Source: Sinotaia quadrata
Taxonomy: Eukaryota; Mollusca; Gastropoda; Architaenioglossa; Viviparidae
Length of the DNA stretch: 64,000 nt
NCBI GenBank assembly: GCA_028829895.1
Contig: CM054181.1
Span: forward strand, 30,833,357 to 30,897,356
Direction: 5' to 3'
The notes under the pieces are model-generated. The model did no database searches. It saw only the letters and a program-made list of their open reading frames with translations, and had not been told where the DNA came from. The position numbers and the translations under genes were made by a program. This document shows positions 1-11,103 of the stretch, one piece after another (the stretch's first letter is position 1; each line of letters opens with the position of its first letter).

Positions 1-1280
1 TTTTTGTAAATTTTGTTTCTTTATACTTACCAGGCTGTGACTACGTAGACTAGTAGCCAGGCGGTTTTCACGTCGACCTGATCAGCTAGACATGTAGTGC
101 AGGCTTTGCTTTTCGTCTATTTGCGTCTATTGAGGGACCTTTGCCGGCCGGGGCCTGATCAATCCGGTTGCTCGCTGTGACACAGTGACGGGCAGGTACT
201 GCGTGCCAATAGATTAGACAGGATAGAATGATAGATAGTGTGCCGATTCTAAAGCATACAAAATCATTTTCTAGTGATCACTAAGATGATGACTGGCACA
301 TCAGACTCACGTCATTCACAGACAAAAGACAGGAAGGGACAGATGATGGGTGAACAAAAGAAAAAAAAAATGGAAAAGAATGAATTAAAATAACGATTAT
401 ATATCTAAATGAATATACATAAATGCATACAAGCAAAACAAATATAATCATAATTACTATACAAGGTTCAAATCATAAGTTCCACCTGACTGACCTTCTT
501 CGGTAAGAAAGATCTTTCTACAAGTGGTGTCTGGGAGAGCAGGATTGACTGATATTTTGGGGCCGATTTCGGTGCAAACAGAGACAGTGTGTGCCAGTCA
601 CGTGGTCACTCAGACTAAATATCTAGCGAATTATTACAATTTGACCTACTAGAGCGGCAAAGATTGAAAAATAAATCAACCAAATTGTCAGTTAAATACG
701 CAATGTGCTTCTTGTTAGTATTATAAGCGTAGATATACGTGTATGGATGACATCATCTGGTGGAGAGGTCGGTAATATAATACCTAGCTATTATTATGCC
801 ATTGCTTTTATATTTACTTTATTACTAGAAATATATATATATCTTGCAAATAAAAAGGAAATTGTCTTCTTTCTAGAAAGACTTTCATATATCTGTGACA
901 GCTCTTCTCTTGGACACTTTGTCTTCTGAGCTGATTTGGTTTGAGAGGCACTAAAGAAAAATTGGATTACACGTTTGTATAAAAGTGACGTTTTCCATCT
1001 ATTGTATATTATATGTCTTCACCTAATTATGGTGGTTACGCTGGTTTCTTCCGTTTCAGAACTTTAGAGCAGCATTTCGTCTTAGGACGTTCTCGGCTCT
1101 GGCTAGCTCTGAAGGGATGATGGTTAATTATTGGGAGTGCTTCCGATCTGGGCCGATATCGCGCTGGGAAGGGTGAGTAGGTGGGGGTTGTTTTGGGGGG
1201 GAGGGGATAGGGTTGTTAGGCCTGATGGCTAATCAGCTATAGTTGTTAAAAAAGAAAATTTTCGAGGCGTAGAAGGCATC
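1..1280. other. Intergenic, no gene recognised
   Basis: Mixed-composition DNA with no open frame that looks coding. The longest frame (705-929) is hydrophobic and AT-driven and has no recognisable domain. The first ~650 bases hold more CpG than the sequence further in, but I see no promoter motif set or exon that I can defend. Confidence 0.5.
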
Positions 1281-1298
1281 TATGCTAAACGCATCGTT

Positions 1299-1432
1299 GC
1301 TGTATATATGTGTCCTCTCTTCGAAAGAGCTGTCGTTGTTGCTGTATATATGTGTCCTCTCTTTTAAAGAGTGTCGTTGTTGCTGTGTATATGTGTCCTC
1401 TCTTCTAAAGAGCTGTCGTTGTTGCTGTGTTG
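1299..1432. repeat. 42-bp minisatellite, about 3 copies
   Basis: Three units built on GCTGTATATATGTGTCCTCT followed by a CTCTT..AAAGAG inverted motif and TGTCGTTGTT. The copies differ by small changes, including a lost base in the middle one. The frame through it encodes a Cys/Leu-rich repeat that looks like a by-product of the array. Confidence 0.8.
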
Positions 1433-1785
1433 GTTTCTTTTGTCTGGTCGCTTTGTCTGGTTGTTGCCTTGGCTGTTGGTGGGGGGTTTGTGATAGCTCT
1501 GAAACTATTTTTTTAAAAATATAAAAAAATATTTTTTATTATTACTATCTAATATTGAATTAGTCAAGTTAGGCTTGCTAGTTTAGCTTCTAATATAATA
1601 GCCTGTCTGTTGGGTGTTCTGTTCTCCTCCTTGTAATGTTTTATCTTAGTGATGGGTATTTATTTATTTTTGATTGTTTCATTGTTGTAGTTTTCCTGGG
1701 GGGGGGGGGGGAAATTGGTTTACATCTTTGCTTGTTATAATGTTCATTATGCTATTTCATTTTGATTATTTAATTTTGTATTTAG

Positions 1786-1958
1786 GTGGACCTCCCATTC
1801 ATTACTTTAGGTGGCTTGTCCTACAGTTTGCTGACACACTTAGACTCCCCACTATTAGGGAACTGACCGACCATGTGGATTGCTCAAGTTGGGATCAGAT
1901 ACAGTATTATGTAGGTGTATCTATTCTTAGATACATTTTATGCTGGATGTGCGTGTAA
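1786..1958 (+). CDS. Candidate terminal exon or gene fragment, unknown product
   Basis: After a plausible acceptor (TTTTGTATTTAG at 1774-1785) a frame of about 57 codons runs to a TGA at 1956-1958. It begins GPPIHYFRWLVLQF and contains ELTDHVDCSSWDQIQYYV. Unlike most frames nearby it is not low-complexity and uses a varied set of residues including several Trp. I do not recognise the family. No upstream exon, start codon or poly(A) signal could be tied to it, and it runs straight into a 56-bp tandem array. It could be a lineage-specific exon, a transposon remnant or chance. Confidence 0.2.
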
Positions 1959-2270
1959 GTGTGTTTGTTGTAAATAAATAAATGTATAATCTTGATGTTG
2001 ATTATATGTCTGCTTGTGTGTAAATAAGTATTTAATGTTAATCAACGACTTGCATTCTGTGTGTGTGGCTGTGTGTAAATAAATATTTAATGTTAATCAA
2101 CGACTTGCATTCTGTGTGTGTGGCTGTATGTAAATAAATATTTAATGTTAATCAACGACTTGCATTCTGTGTGTGTGGCTGTGTGTAAATAAATATTAAG
2201 TTAATAAACGACGTGTAGTCTGTATGTGTAGACAAATAAATAAATATATAATGTAACTAAGCGACCTGTA
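1955..2270. repeat. 56-bp minisatellite, about 5 copies
   Basis: Tandem units with the core GTGTAAATAAATATTTAATG, then TTAATCAACGACTTGCATTC and TGTGTGTGTGGCT. The middle copies are almost identical. The first and last units are diverged, as usual at array edges. Confidence 0.85.
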
Positions 2271-3352
2271 TTCTGTCTGTATCAGTGTGATAGTGAGAGG
2301 GGTTGGGAAAGAGAACAAAGACAAGGAAAGAATATGATAAACTTAAAAGGGAATTATGAAAGAGAGAAAAGAAGGGAAGCAAAACCGAAAAAATATATAC
2401 AACGAGAGAGAGAGAGAGATATTAAAGGTTAATGGGGGAGAGAGAGAGTCAAAGAGAGAAAGCGGGAAAATTCAGCATTTATTTATTAAGGATAAAAAAT
2501 GTCGGTCACACAGTCAAAAAAAAAAGTATTACATGACATACATAAGCTCTGGGAGTCCACATCATCAACATATTTACAGAGGCGTTGACCTGCAATTTGC
2601 TCTTTCGTGCTTAGACAACATGAGAGATTTAGTACACACAATAAGAGGATGAAATTGTATCAAGTTAGAAATACCGACGCGATAGGTCACAGTTGTTTGA
2701 AGAGACAATTTGAGGTTCCTTGTAATTTCTGAGTTTTATTTTTTTTTCATTTTCAAACTGTTATACAATTTTAAAAATATTAGTTAATCCTTAGCATTGA
2801 AAGAGCTGGATATTTTATTTTTACTTGCCTACTTGAGATAATGATATCATATTAGAAGCAGGCAAGAAAAATAAAATTGGGGAATTCTCTTAACAAGTAG
2901 TCTGGAAAGTCTTCCAATAATAAAAGAAACAAATATAACCAATGAATCGCTGAAACCAATAAAAATATGATCAAACAAACAAGCTCATGATAAATAAACA
3001 AGCGTAGAATCGAACAATTGCAATTATGATCAAACAAGCATTTGATCAAGCAAAACAGAACAAAAAATATATATAAACAAACAAATTAATTTAATTGACC
3101 ACACAAATAAATAAAGCCAACAAGCGTAGAAATTTCTTCACAGATAACACCTTCAACCCTAAGAACTTCTCTCAAAGCGTCATTTGCACAGATTCTTCAT
3201 TTTTCTTTGAATAATGACGTCACTTCTGATTGATACTTGTGAAAATCCTAAAATCAAGCATAAATTATTCTACAGCAAACAGAGCATAGCATAACATAAC
3301 TTAGAGTAAAACAAACAAAACATTGCATAACATATTACAACAAACAAAACAT
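2271..3352. other. AT-rich intergenic DNA, no gene recognised
   Basis: Contains GAGA-rich sequence (about 2400-2460), a poly-A/T stretch and many CAAA/AACAAAC runs. The small frames here (2356-2652 plus, 2852-3049 minus) are compositionally driven and lack recognisable motifs. Confidence 0.5.
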
Positions 3353-4422
3353 TGTGACACCTACGCCACCTAGTTAATGGTTATTATTATTATTATTATT
3401 AATTAAAAATCCATAACTAATTACAAGTGATGAGAATCTTACGTTATTTATAATTCTCCAGCTGACACCACTCGTCTCTCACACTTGGCGGATATGTGGG
3501 CATTGTATACGTTATCTCTTTTCCTTGTTTTATCTGAATCTCTTGGTTTACTGGTTAAACAATGCTACAACCAGGACAGATGAGAGAACTATCTACCACA
3601 GTGTGTAGGGAATACACTCACGCCATTGATATATGGCGACTACATCAAGTATGCTGGTACAATACTGGAAATTGCTACAGTGTTCTGTTTGAGCAAACAA
3701 ATATGGAGAAGGAGCGCCCAGATTAGTCTTGAGAGAACAGTGGCTGATGGAACACTCTACAGTGTGCTAGAGGACATGTGACACTGACAATTCTATTGTG
3801 ACAATAATCTTGTGACTTTGTTATGAAAGTGTGCCAGAAAGTATTGCAACATTGTCTAGAGAAGGTTATGTGCAAACTATAATCTCTATAACTCTATTTC
3901 TGTTCTCTGATAAGAAATTGCCCTGTGATTTATATGACACTAATCTGTTGAATTATGTGTTGTGATATAAGACTATATGAACATTGAAACTATTTGAACA
4001 TGGTTCATGTTAATATTGATGTCACATAATCTTTTCATTGTATTTGCTATTTGTATATTTAATTGTTGATTTTTTTTAAAAAATTGTTAAATTTATTGAC
4101 CTTCTTACACATATTGATAACTATATGTTGGAGAGATAGTGGATGGATGGGGGCTCGCTAAATATAGATTAAAGACGGATTTCTCTTCTCCTGTGATAAG
4201 ACATTTTCCACCTACAGAAACATTGTGTGACAGTGAATGTTTGTCTTAATGTTGTGGAAGAGAGAAAACGTTTACAGCGCCCACATATCCGCCAAGTGAG
4301 AGAGACGAATAGAGTGTGCTGGATAATTATTAATAACATAAATTAAGATTCTCATCACTTATAATTAGTTATGGGTGATTAATAATACTAATAACCAATA
4401 ACTAGGGTGGCGTTGTGTCACA
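3353..4422. mobile_element. Foldback-type element with ~165-bp terminal inverted repeats
   Basis: The left end (3353-3518, beginning TGTGACACCTACGCCACC) and the right end (about 4262-4422) are near-identical inverted copies. They share CATAACTAATTA, AGTGATGAGAATCTTA and CACTTGGCGGATATGTGGGC. The 740-bp interior has no open frame, so the element is non-autonomous. No clear target-site duplication is visible. Long inverted repeats around a non-coding core occur in foldback and Mutator-like non-autonomous elements; I cannot assign a superfamily. Partial copies occur at 4448, 7915 and 13982. Confidence 0.8.
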
Positions 4423-4447
4423 GGGTGTGATCTCGAATTATTCACTC

Positions 4448-4512
4448 TGTGACACAATGCCATCGTAGTTATTGATTATGGTTATAATTATTATTAATCA
4501 TCCATATGCTTC
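4448..4512 (+). mobile_element. End fragment of the foldback family
   Basis: Starts TGTGACACAATGCCATCGTA and continues GTTATTGATTATGG..ATTATTATTAATCATCCAT, matching the outer ~65 bp of the element that ends only 25 bp upstream at 4422. It may be a truncated second insertion or a rearranged end of the first. Confidence 0.65.
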
Positions 4513-5440
4513 CACCATGAACAGTTTTGTGATACATAATCTTTATAAAATATCAATAAGTGGGGAAATGCAAACGAATCTTACTTTGTGTAAAATATAT
4601 CAATTAATGGACTTAGAAAATATATTGCATGAGAGAGAAGAAAAATAGTGAGAAAGGAGGGCGAGAGAGAAAAATTATTTTTTTTTTTAAAATAGAGAGG
4701 AACCGCCTACTCATCATCCTGTCCAAGTTGCATCAAAGTCAGAACGCCCTGACCTCATTTTCTACAAGAGTTGTCGGGCTTAATTCTGTACGACTTAATA
4801 TCGATTCACAAGAAGCGAGAGGCTAGGAAAAACAAAGAATAAACAAGCAAGTAGGTTACATGACAAGATATCCAAGATAGCAAGCACACTGCCTCAGTGT
4901 GTATATCTCTCATAATCATGCCTACATGTGTCGGTGTATAGTAATCAGATACATCTCGCTAGATGTTAATTTCTGGGTCTGTTATCTGGTTTTTGGTCGA
5001 ACGCACTCAGTGCGCATGTGTACCAGTTGGAGGAGTGGGCGTAGGTGTGAGAGTGTGAATGTTTGTAAAAGTATGCGTGTGTATGTAGTTTTGTTTTATT
5101 TTTTCCTCGTTTATAAGTATTTAAACGTACTTTTAAGCGTTTTATTTCAATATGGCTTATATTGGTTTAGAATATTTCATAAACCGAGACAAGTGTGACA
5201 GAAACTACAAATATATTTATTGGACAACTGAGACCGTTTCACTAATCGTCACTCATCTTCCAGATTATTATAATATACATTTGTATAAATATCACAGTAT
5301 TGACTAAAGAAACTGGAAAGAGAGCGAGAAAGTGTGGAGGGAAGGACGAGCAAACAATTTGTGAGTGATAATGTACAACCCTTGCTCACGGTTGTAGGCG
5401 ACAGTTGAACACTGGGAATGACAACCTCGAGCGCTAATAG
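4513..5440. other. Intergenic, no gene recognised
   Basis: Mixed sequence with GA-rich patches (about 4630-4680). The two plus frames (4629-4826, 4899-5198) have no recognisable domain and no splice or start context worth reporting. Confidence 0.5.
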
Positions 5441-5710
5441 GAAATGATTACGCCATGGGATTAGAACCTCAGAGGGAGACACTGAGTAAAATCGGAAATG
5501 ATTACGCCATGGGATTAGAACCTCAGAGGGAGACACTGAGTAAAATCGGAAATGATTACGCCATGGGATTAGAACCTCAGAGGGAGACACTGAGTAAAAT
5601 CGGAAATGATTACGCCATGGGATTAGAACCTCAGAGGGAGACACTGAGTAAAATCGGAAATGATTACGCCATGGGATTAGAACCTCAGAGGGAGACCATG
5701 AGTAAAATCG
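5441..5710. repeat. 54-bp minisatellite, 5 copies, nearly identical
   Basis: Units start GAAATGATTACGCCATGGGA, and the first four copies are identical. The fifth carries a local change (GAGACACTGAG to GAGACCATGAG). Because 54 is a multiple of three, the array is open as an 18-residue repeat on both strands (MGLEPQRETLSKIGNDYA on plus). There is no other evidence of translation. The near-identity points to recent amplification. Confidence 0.9.
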
Positions 5711-6639
5711 GAAGCTAAATCCTTAACTGACAAGTAGTGAAAAATGCAAATGAGTTCCTGAAACCTTAAATCTTAGTTATAATTAGATTTCTTCCAGACT
5801 TCAGTCTAACAAAAATAATAATAATAATAAGCGGAAAGTGTGGAATAAACATAGGTGAAGTTAATTCGAAGTAATTGAGGAATTATGTCTGAAAGTCATG
5901 GGTACTGACGAACATTTGGAGATTCGAATATAGAATCATTGCTCTTATGTCTTGGAGTCGGAAAAGTAAGACGGATGTGACTCTTGCACACTTACAAGTA
6001 TTCTGGGACATGAACTCTCATACAAAGAGTGGAACTTCATTTCAAAATGGGTTTTTTTTTTTAGACGAGTGTAAACCATTTAATTAATATTGAATTAGAT
6101 TCTATGATTACTTTTGATTAAAGGTGATCAATAAAGGGAGCATAGCTACTGTTAATCAGGTAAATTATTGAAAGAGTGTTGTGAAGGCTGTTGAGGAGAG
6201 AAAGATGAAAAATAAACTGTAATTACATATTTCCGTTTAATATTAAATCATGTGGAGAGAAAATCGTTTATAGAAAACAGAATAATTGTAAGTTTTTCTT
6301 CGCAGCATAAGCATAATTTTAATTTTTTGAAATAGGACTTGCAGGATGTCGTAGTGAGGTCTGATTGAAATTTGGGAACTATCACATTCTAGGATTCAAA
6401 GAGTGAAGAATCCTTTACTCTGTAGATCGGTAGAAAGACTCGAGTTTAAGTGAGAATTGGACTGTACGCGTTCCAGAGGTTATAGCATTAAATAATTTGT
6501 TACACACAACTCAGCAAAGAGAAGGTTAACATCACTTAAAGGAAAGGCGACTTCACTTGCTGGGACCACGTGACTGCACACAATGAGGAATGTTCAGATT
6601 AATCTACATGAATTCTTGAGATCAAACTAAAACCTCAAT
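5711..6639. other. Intergenic, no gene recognised
   Basis: AT-rich with a short (AAT)n run near 5814-5830 and a poly-T run at 6052-6062. The part next to 6640 may be further decayed retrotransposon sequence, but I could not align it to any Gypsy motif. Confidence 0.45.
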
Positions 6640-7862
6640 TTGGGGATGAATTTCCGATAATAACCAGCCATTCACCAAAAGGATTTAACATTCATCTTTG
6701 AGAGACGTCTCACCATCTCTTGAAGTTTCCATACCTTTGAAGCTTCTGGCTTCAAGAGACCTTGCCTCACTGTGTGTCCCAAATATTCAAGTTTAAAATA
6801 TCCCCATACATTTGGTCAGTCTAGCGGTAAGGTTACACTCTCTCAAACACTGGAACAATTTCTGTATTTACTCAGATGTGTTTCTCTAACGTCTGAATAT
6901 CTATTAATACATCATCCATGAAATTAGATACAGATTGCTCCTTCGTGGATTTGATGAGCAATCTCATCATCTTGGTGAAAACAGCTGGCACCATGAGGAT
7001 TCCGAACATCATCACCTGTTATTGATATTGGCCAATACTCACTTTGGGTTTATCTGTTTCACAGACTGGAATTTGTCCAAAAGCCCTTTACAAGATCGAG
7101 CTTGGAAAAAATATTTACCTCTGCTCAATCTACCTAACAGTGCTCTGGTTCAGGCATTGATTCAGCTGAGAAAAATGAATGACTTATTTAGTTTTCTGAA
7201 GCCTAATCAAAACCAGTGCATGGGTCCTTCTTTTTAACTAGGACTATGGGAGAGCTGTACAGGGATTCTGCCTTATTAATCATACCTAAGGCTAGCATAG
7301 AATCAATTTCCTGCTTAACAGCATCCCATTTAGCATAAGGTAAAACATGGTTTTATGCGGATTGGATTATGATCCCATAGTCATAGTGTGACCGTAAATT
7401 TGCGCAGACTCGTTTTTCCGGGTTTATCAGTAAAAACATCACGAGTTTCTTTATCACACCCCAAAACATCACGAGTTTCTTTATCACACCCCAAAACATC
7501 ACGAGTTTCTTTATCACACCCCATAACATCACGAGTTTCTTTATCACACCCCATAACATCACGAGTTTCTTTATCACACCCCATAACATCACAAGTTTCT
7601 TTATCACGCCCCATAACATCACGAGTTTCTTTATCACACCCCATAACATCACGAGTTTCTTTATCACACCCCATAACATCACGAGTTTCTTTATCACACC
7701 CCATAACATCACGAGTTTCTTTATCAAACCCCAAAACATCACGAGTTTCTTTATCACACCCCATAACATCACGAGTTTCTTTATCACACCCCATAACTGT
7801 TGAGCATCAGAGTCTAGTAGTTCTGGGTTTATGATGGTATCATTGATAGTTTCAGCATCCAT
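6640..7862 (-). mobile_element. Broken Gypsy-type retrotransposon, reverse transcriptase region
   Basis: Reading the minus strand from 7862 down, recognisable pieces of a Ty3/Gypsy polyprotein occur in the correct order: INPELLDSDAQQ, DVFTDKPGKTS, SSPIVLVKKKDP, KLDLVKGFW, MRLLIKSTKEQ, FMDDVLI (the catalytic YxDD-type motif of the RT palm), KLEYLGHTV and MAGYYRKFIPK. They lie in different frames and are separated by several stop codons and frameshifts, so the copy is dead. The N-terminal part has been amplified into a 30-bp tandem array. No LTR, protease, RNase H or integrase segment was identified on either side. The motif order and spacing make the Gypsy assignment firm; the clade within Gypsy is not resolved. 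Confidence 0.85.
7435..7797. repeat. 30-bp tandem array, 12 copies, inside the Gypsy relic
   Basis: The unit is AACATCACGAGTTTCTTTAT plus CACACCCCA/T, with few substitutions between copies. On the minus strand it encodes (M)GCDKETRDV repeated in the frame that leads into FTDKPGKTS, so the array grew from the segment just before the conserved DVFTDKPG block of the retrotransposon polyprotein. Frames are open on both strands because the period is a multiple of three. Confidence 0.9.
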
Positions 7863-7914
7863 TAAAACTCATTAAATATAAATAAAAGACATATTTTTAT
7901 CACTCCTTTAGTAA

Positions 7915-8060
7915 GAAGTTTCCACCTACAGAAACATTATGCGACAGTAAAATGTCTATCTTATTAGTGTGTAAAGTTTTACGACACCCTTATAATCTGC
8001 CAAGTAAGAAGCATGTTGGTCATATGAGAGAATTATTTATTAAATTAAGATTCTCGGTAC
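7915..8060 (+). mobile_element. Diverged internal fragment of the foldback family
   Basis: TTTCCACCTACAGAAACATT is followed by a CGACAGT..TGTCT.TCTTA block, AATCTGCCAAGT, and GAGAATTATTTATTAAATTA leading into AGATTCTCG. The order matches 4205-4355 of the element at 3353-4422, with more substitutions. Neither outer end is present. Confidence 0.65.
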
Positions 8061-8834
8061 CCAGAGAGGTGTAACACTGTGCTAATCTTTATAACTACAT
8101 ATCACCACTTTATTTTATTACTGCTGCAAATGTTTTTTAATCTTTTAAACTTCAAGGAACGAAATCTATAACACGTTCAAAAGCTGGAAGACAAATTACG
8201 TCTTTGAGTAAGACACCATCTAAAAGTTGTGACAATTCATGGTGGGTTTGAGTATCTTTTGGTTATTCGTGACATACAAATTATTTACAATAACGACATC
8301 TGTTTCGTCATTAGAAAAAATAAAATGAAAAGGGTGCATTTATGAGAAAACGCGATTTAGGGTCTCAAAGTTCTCAAGATCTTATTTTTAAAATTCGGGA
8401 GTTAAATTTCTAGATAATGGGGTGGATGCATTATTGAATATATTATTCCAACAAAATCAATGACAGTTCTCACGCGCGACATACTTGCGCAAAAGGGTAA
8501 GCGCGTGATTCTCATCACAGCAGATAATTAACCCGGAGTGGCTTTGGTGCTAGCCGCAAAGCGAACCAGATCACAAAGGGGTCACAAAGGTTGAAACCCT
8601 AGTGCTGCCGTGGAAAAAGGGAAGTTGACAGTTCAGAGTTCCCAGTATTTAAACCTCTCTTCTCAATCTCGAAATCCCATTCCAGCATGGCCGTTAACTG
8701 TGATTTTCAATTGCCGATGCTAAGAAGGCTGGGTCGCCGAACAAACAAAACTGAGATAGTAACAAACTCCCGACCAACTTTTGAGATAAAGGAAACTCCT
8801 TTGCGCACTGTCATGGAAAGAAAAAAGGGAGAGA

Positions 8835-8835
<1 letters not shown>
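8061..8835. other. Intergenic, no gene recognised
   Basis: Contains somewhat GC-richer sequence around 8460-8620 but no convincing exon. The frame at 8687-8932 merges into the GT microsatellite and is rejected as coding. Confidence 0.45.
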
Positions 8836-8869
<34 letters not shown>

Positions 8870-8926
8870 CGTGTTAGAGAATGTGTGTATGTGCGTGTTT
8901 GTGTATGTGTGTGTGCGCGTGCGCGA
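8836..8926. repeat. (GT)n microsatellite
   Basis: About 15 uninterrupted GT units followed by an imperfect GT/GC tract. Confidence 0.95.
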
Positions 8927-9158
8927 CCGTAGCATAGTCACATGTAGCTAAAGTGGTCGATAATGCTGGGCAGGGTGGGGTGAGCAATGAAGGTCATGGC
9001 CATTTTACAAACGATTCAGTTCTGGATGACGTCATCGGTTTGTTTTGGCGACTTCATACACGCTAACTCTATTGATGTGCAGTGAGAGAGGTATAAAGCA
9101 CGATTGCAAACAACCCTTTACACTTACAGAATAAAGTGAGTAGAGGAAGCTAAAGAAG

Positions 9159-9335
9159 ATGAAAAGGTTTCACGCAATTCCTGTGAAGCAAAAGAAGTTA
9201 ACGGGAGCTACTACTACTACTACTTTTTGGTGTGATGTAATGAGGGAGGACAAGTTGACCTCGGCTAATTATATTCTCTCTACGGAATGCCCAAGAGTTT
9301 GCGTGTGTGGTGTGAAAGAGAAAGGCAATATATGA
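9159..9335 (+). CDS. Candidate small ORF (58 aa), unknown product
   Basis: A TATAAA motif at 9092-9097 precedes an ATG at 9159 by about 65 bases, and the frame runs 58 codons to TGA at 9333-9335. It begins MKRFHAIPVKQKKLTG, then a short Thr run, and ends CGVKEKGNI. The region around its start is similar at DNA and protein level to a second site at about 51805-51855 (MKSFHTIPVGKRSQH). The similarity may reflect a shared transposable element or duplicated exon. I do not recognise a domain, and translation is unproven. Confidence 0.2.
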   Translation: MKRFHAIPVKQKKLTGATTTTTFWCDVMREDKLTSANYILSTECPRVCVCGVKEKGNI

Positions 9336-9447
9336 TTGTGCGAGTGTGGAAAATAAATGTGCAGTTTGAAATATCTTTGATGTGAGCAAGCATAAGAGTT
9401 AAAGTATTTTTTAAAAATATACATGTATGTACACTGACACCGTTAGG

Positions 9448-9800
9448 CACGAAACAGTAACTAATTAAACGAAAGATAACACGAAACAGTAACTAATTAA
9501 ACGAACGATAACACGAAACAGTAACAAATTAAACGAAAGATAACACGAAACAGTAACTAATTAAACGAAAGATAACACGAAACAGTAACTAATTAAACGA
9601 ACGATAACACGAAACAGTAACTAATTAAACGAAAGATAACATGAAACAGTAACTAATTAAACGAAAGATAACATGAAACAGTAACTAATTAAACGAACGA
9701 TAACACGAAACAGTAACTAATTAAACGAAAGATAACACGAAACAGTAACTAATTAAACGAAAGATAACACGAAACAGTAACTAATTAAACGAAAGATAAC
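9448..9800. repeat. 32-bp minisatellite, 11 copies
   Basis: The unit is CACGAAACAGTAACTAATTA followed by AACGAAAGATAA. Copies differ mainly at one position (AAAGATAA or AACGATAA) and at CACG/CATG. Stop codons occur in the unit, so it is non-coding. Confidence 0.92.
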
Positions 9801-10086
9801 TATATTTAAAGATTTAATAAGTTAACATTTATTCAAATGTGGTTTTGATCAAACTTAGAAATTAAAAGCAAATGAAATAATCAGATATAATATTAGTCAG
9901 TGGTGTTCATTTGGGATTTTTAGTTTATGTGACAATAATAGTAATTAATCTAGCGAATGTTACGTCATGTGTTCCTACGTCTTCATTTACCCCGAACAGA
10001 TAACAATGCAAAAGGTCAAATGAAACTGTTGACAAGTGTGAGACGGCTTGATCGCAATGGGTATATACTAAGCCTTCTCCTTTGAA

Positions 10087-10245
10087 GTACTTGCACTTAT
10101 TTCTGCCAATGAGTAAAGTACCTTCACTTATTTCTGCCAATGAGTAAAATACCTTCACTTATTTCTGCCAATGAGTAAAGTACCTTCACTTATTTCTGCC
10201 AATGAGTAAAGTACCTGCACTTATTTCTTTCATGAGTACCTGCAA
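10087..10245. repeat. 31-bp minisatellite, about 5 copies
   Basis: Units of CACTTATTTCTGCCAATGAG followed by TAAAGTACCTT. The last one or two units toward 10240 are degenerate. Confidence 0.85.
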
Positions 10246-11103
10246 GTTGTTTCTTTTTTATGACTAAAGCACCGATAGGCTTATTTCTTTCATGACGTCA
10301 TTGATAACAAAATAGAGATGACACGGGCTCTAGTTACTTTTATCTGAATTTTTAAACAGTTTATAAAAAAAAAGATCATATTTATAATTTCTTTTACATC
10401 ATTCTATCACTAGAGAAGGATGGTTTTGGCTACAGTATTACTTATTAGTAACCGTTGTAGTTGGTTGAATTCTTTACACCCCAACATTCATCCTCTTCAT
10501 CACCACCCCCCACCCCGCATCCTGTTTCCAGCAAAAGGAACACTTCTGCACGCTTTTGTGATTGACACAGTGTTTACTACCGTTCCCTAATAGCACTTGG
10601 AACGACAACAAGAAGTTATTGTGTACAAATTCTTGCCAGCGAATTTGCCAAGTGCTCACGCCTGCACACGTGTCAAAAATGCAAATAGCTATCATTTCTC
10701 GAGTAAATTTCAAATCGTCCTTGGATGTGTTATTGACCAAATCATTGTTTGCGACATCACCTAGCGCGGGGTAGAAATATAAGACAATGCAATAAAAAAA
10801 ACACACCTTAAAATGACCAAGATTCGCTATGTATCTGTGTTATTGCTCGTCAATCACATAAAGCTCTTACACAACATCTAGTGCGAGTGTTGTCTTACTA
10901 TATTCACGTAACTTCTAGGTTAATTTTTGTCTTGCTGAAGGCTTGTAAATATGCCATATACATTTTTTAATAGGAACAGATTTTTAGTCGTGTACATCTA
11001 GAACTCAGAAGTTACAATTAGCTTGTTTTCTTTAACAGTTCTTCTGTATCAATCGAATTTTATTTTATAGATTACGTATTTGATTCATTGTGCAAAAAAT
11101 ATA
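10246..11103. other. Intergenic, no gene assigned
   Basis: A minus-strand frame from about 10762 down to 10474 follows a pyrimidine-rich acceptor-like stretch (TTTCTACCCCGCGCTAG) and has a fairly protein-like composition (for example DTCAGVSTWQIRWQEF and KCSFCWKQDAGWG). I do not recognise it, and no neighbouring exon was found, so it is not called as a gene. Confidence 0.4.

Noticed and set aside
2356..2652. 98-codon plus frame rich in Lys, Arg and Glu
   Set aside because: Its charge comes from a GAGA-rich simple tract; the C-terminal half has only a faint resemblance to the 1786-1958 frame and no independent support.
7435..7797. Possible CRISPR-like array (regular 30-bp repeats)
   Set aside because: There are no unique spacers; units are directly head-to-tail, in eukaryotic DNA, and derive from a retrotransposon ORF.
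7388..7834. 148-codon plus-strand frame encoding SRVSLSHPIT repeats
   Set aside because: Shadow of the 30-bp array inside the minus-strand Gypsy relic.
8687..8941. ORFs on both strands across a GT microsatellite
   Set aside because: Val/Cys and His/Thr runs produced by the dinucleotide repeat.
10474..10806. 110-codon minus-strand frame
   Set aside because: Fairly protein-like, but it has no recognised domain, an N-terminal part that is homopolymer-driven, and no partner exons; kept only as a note under the region.
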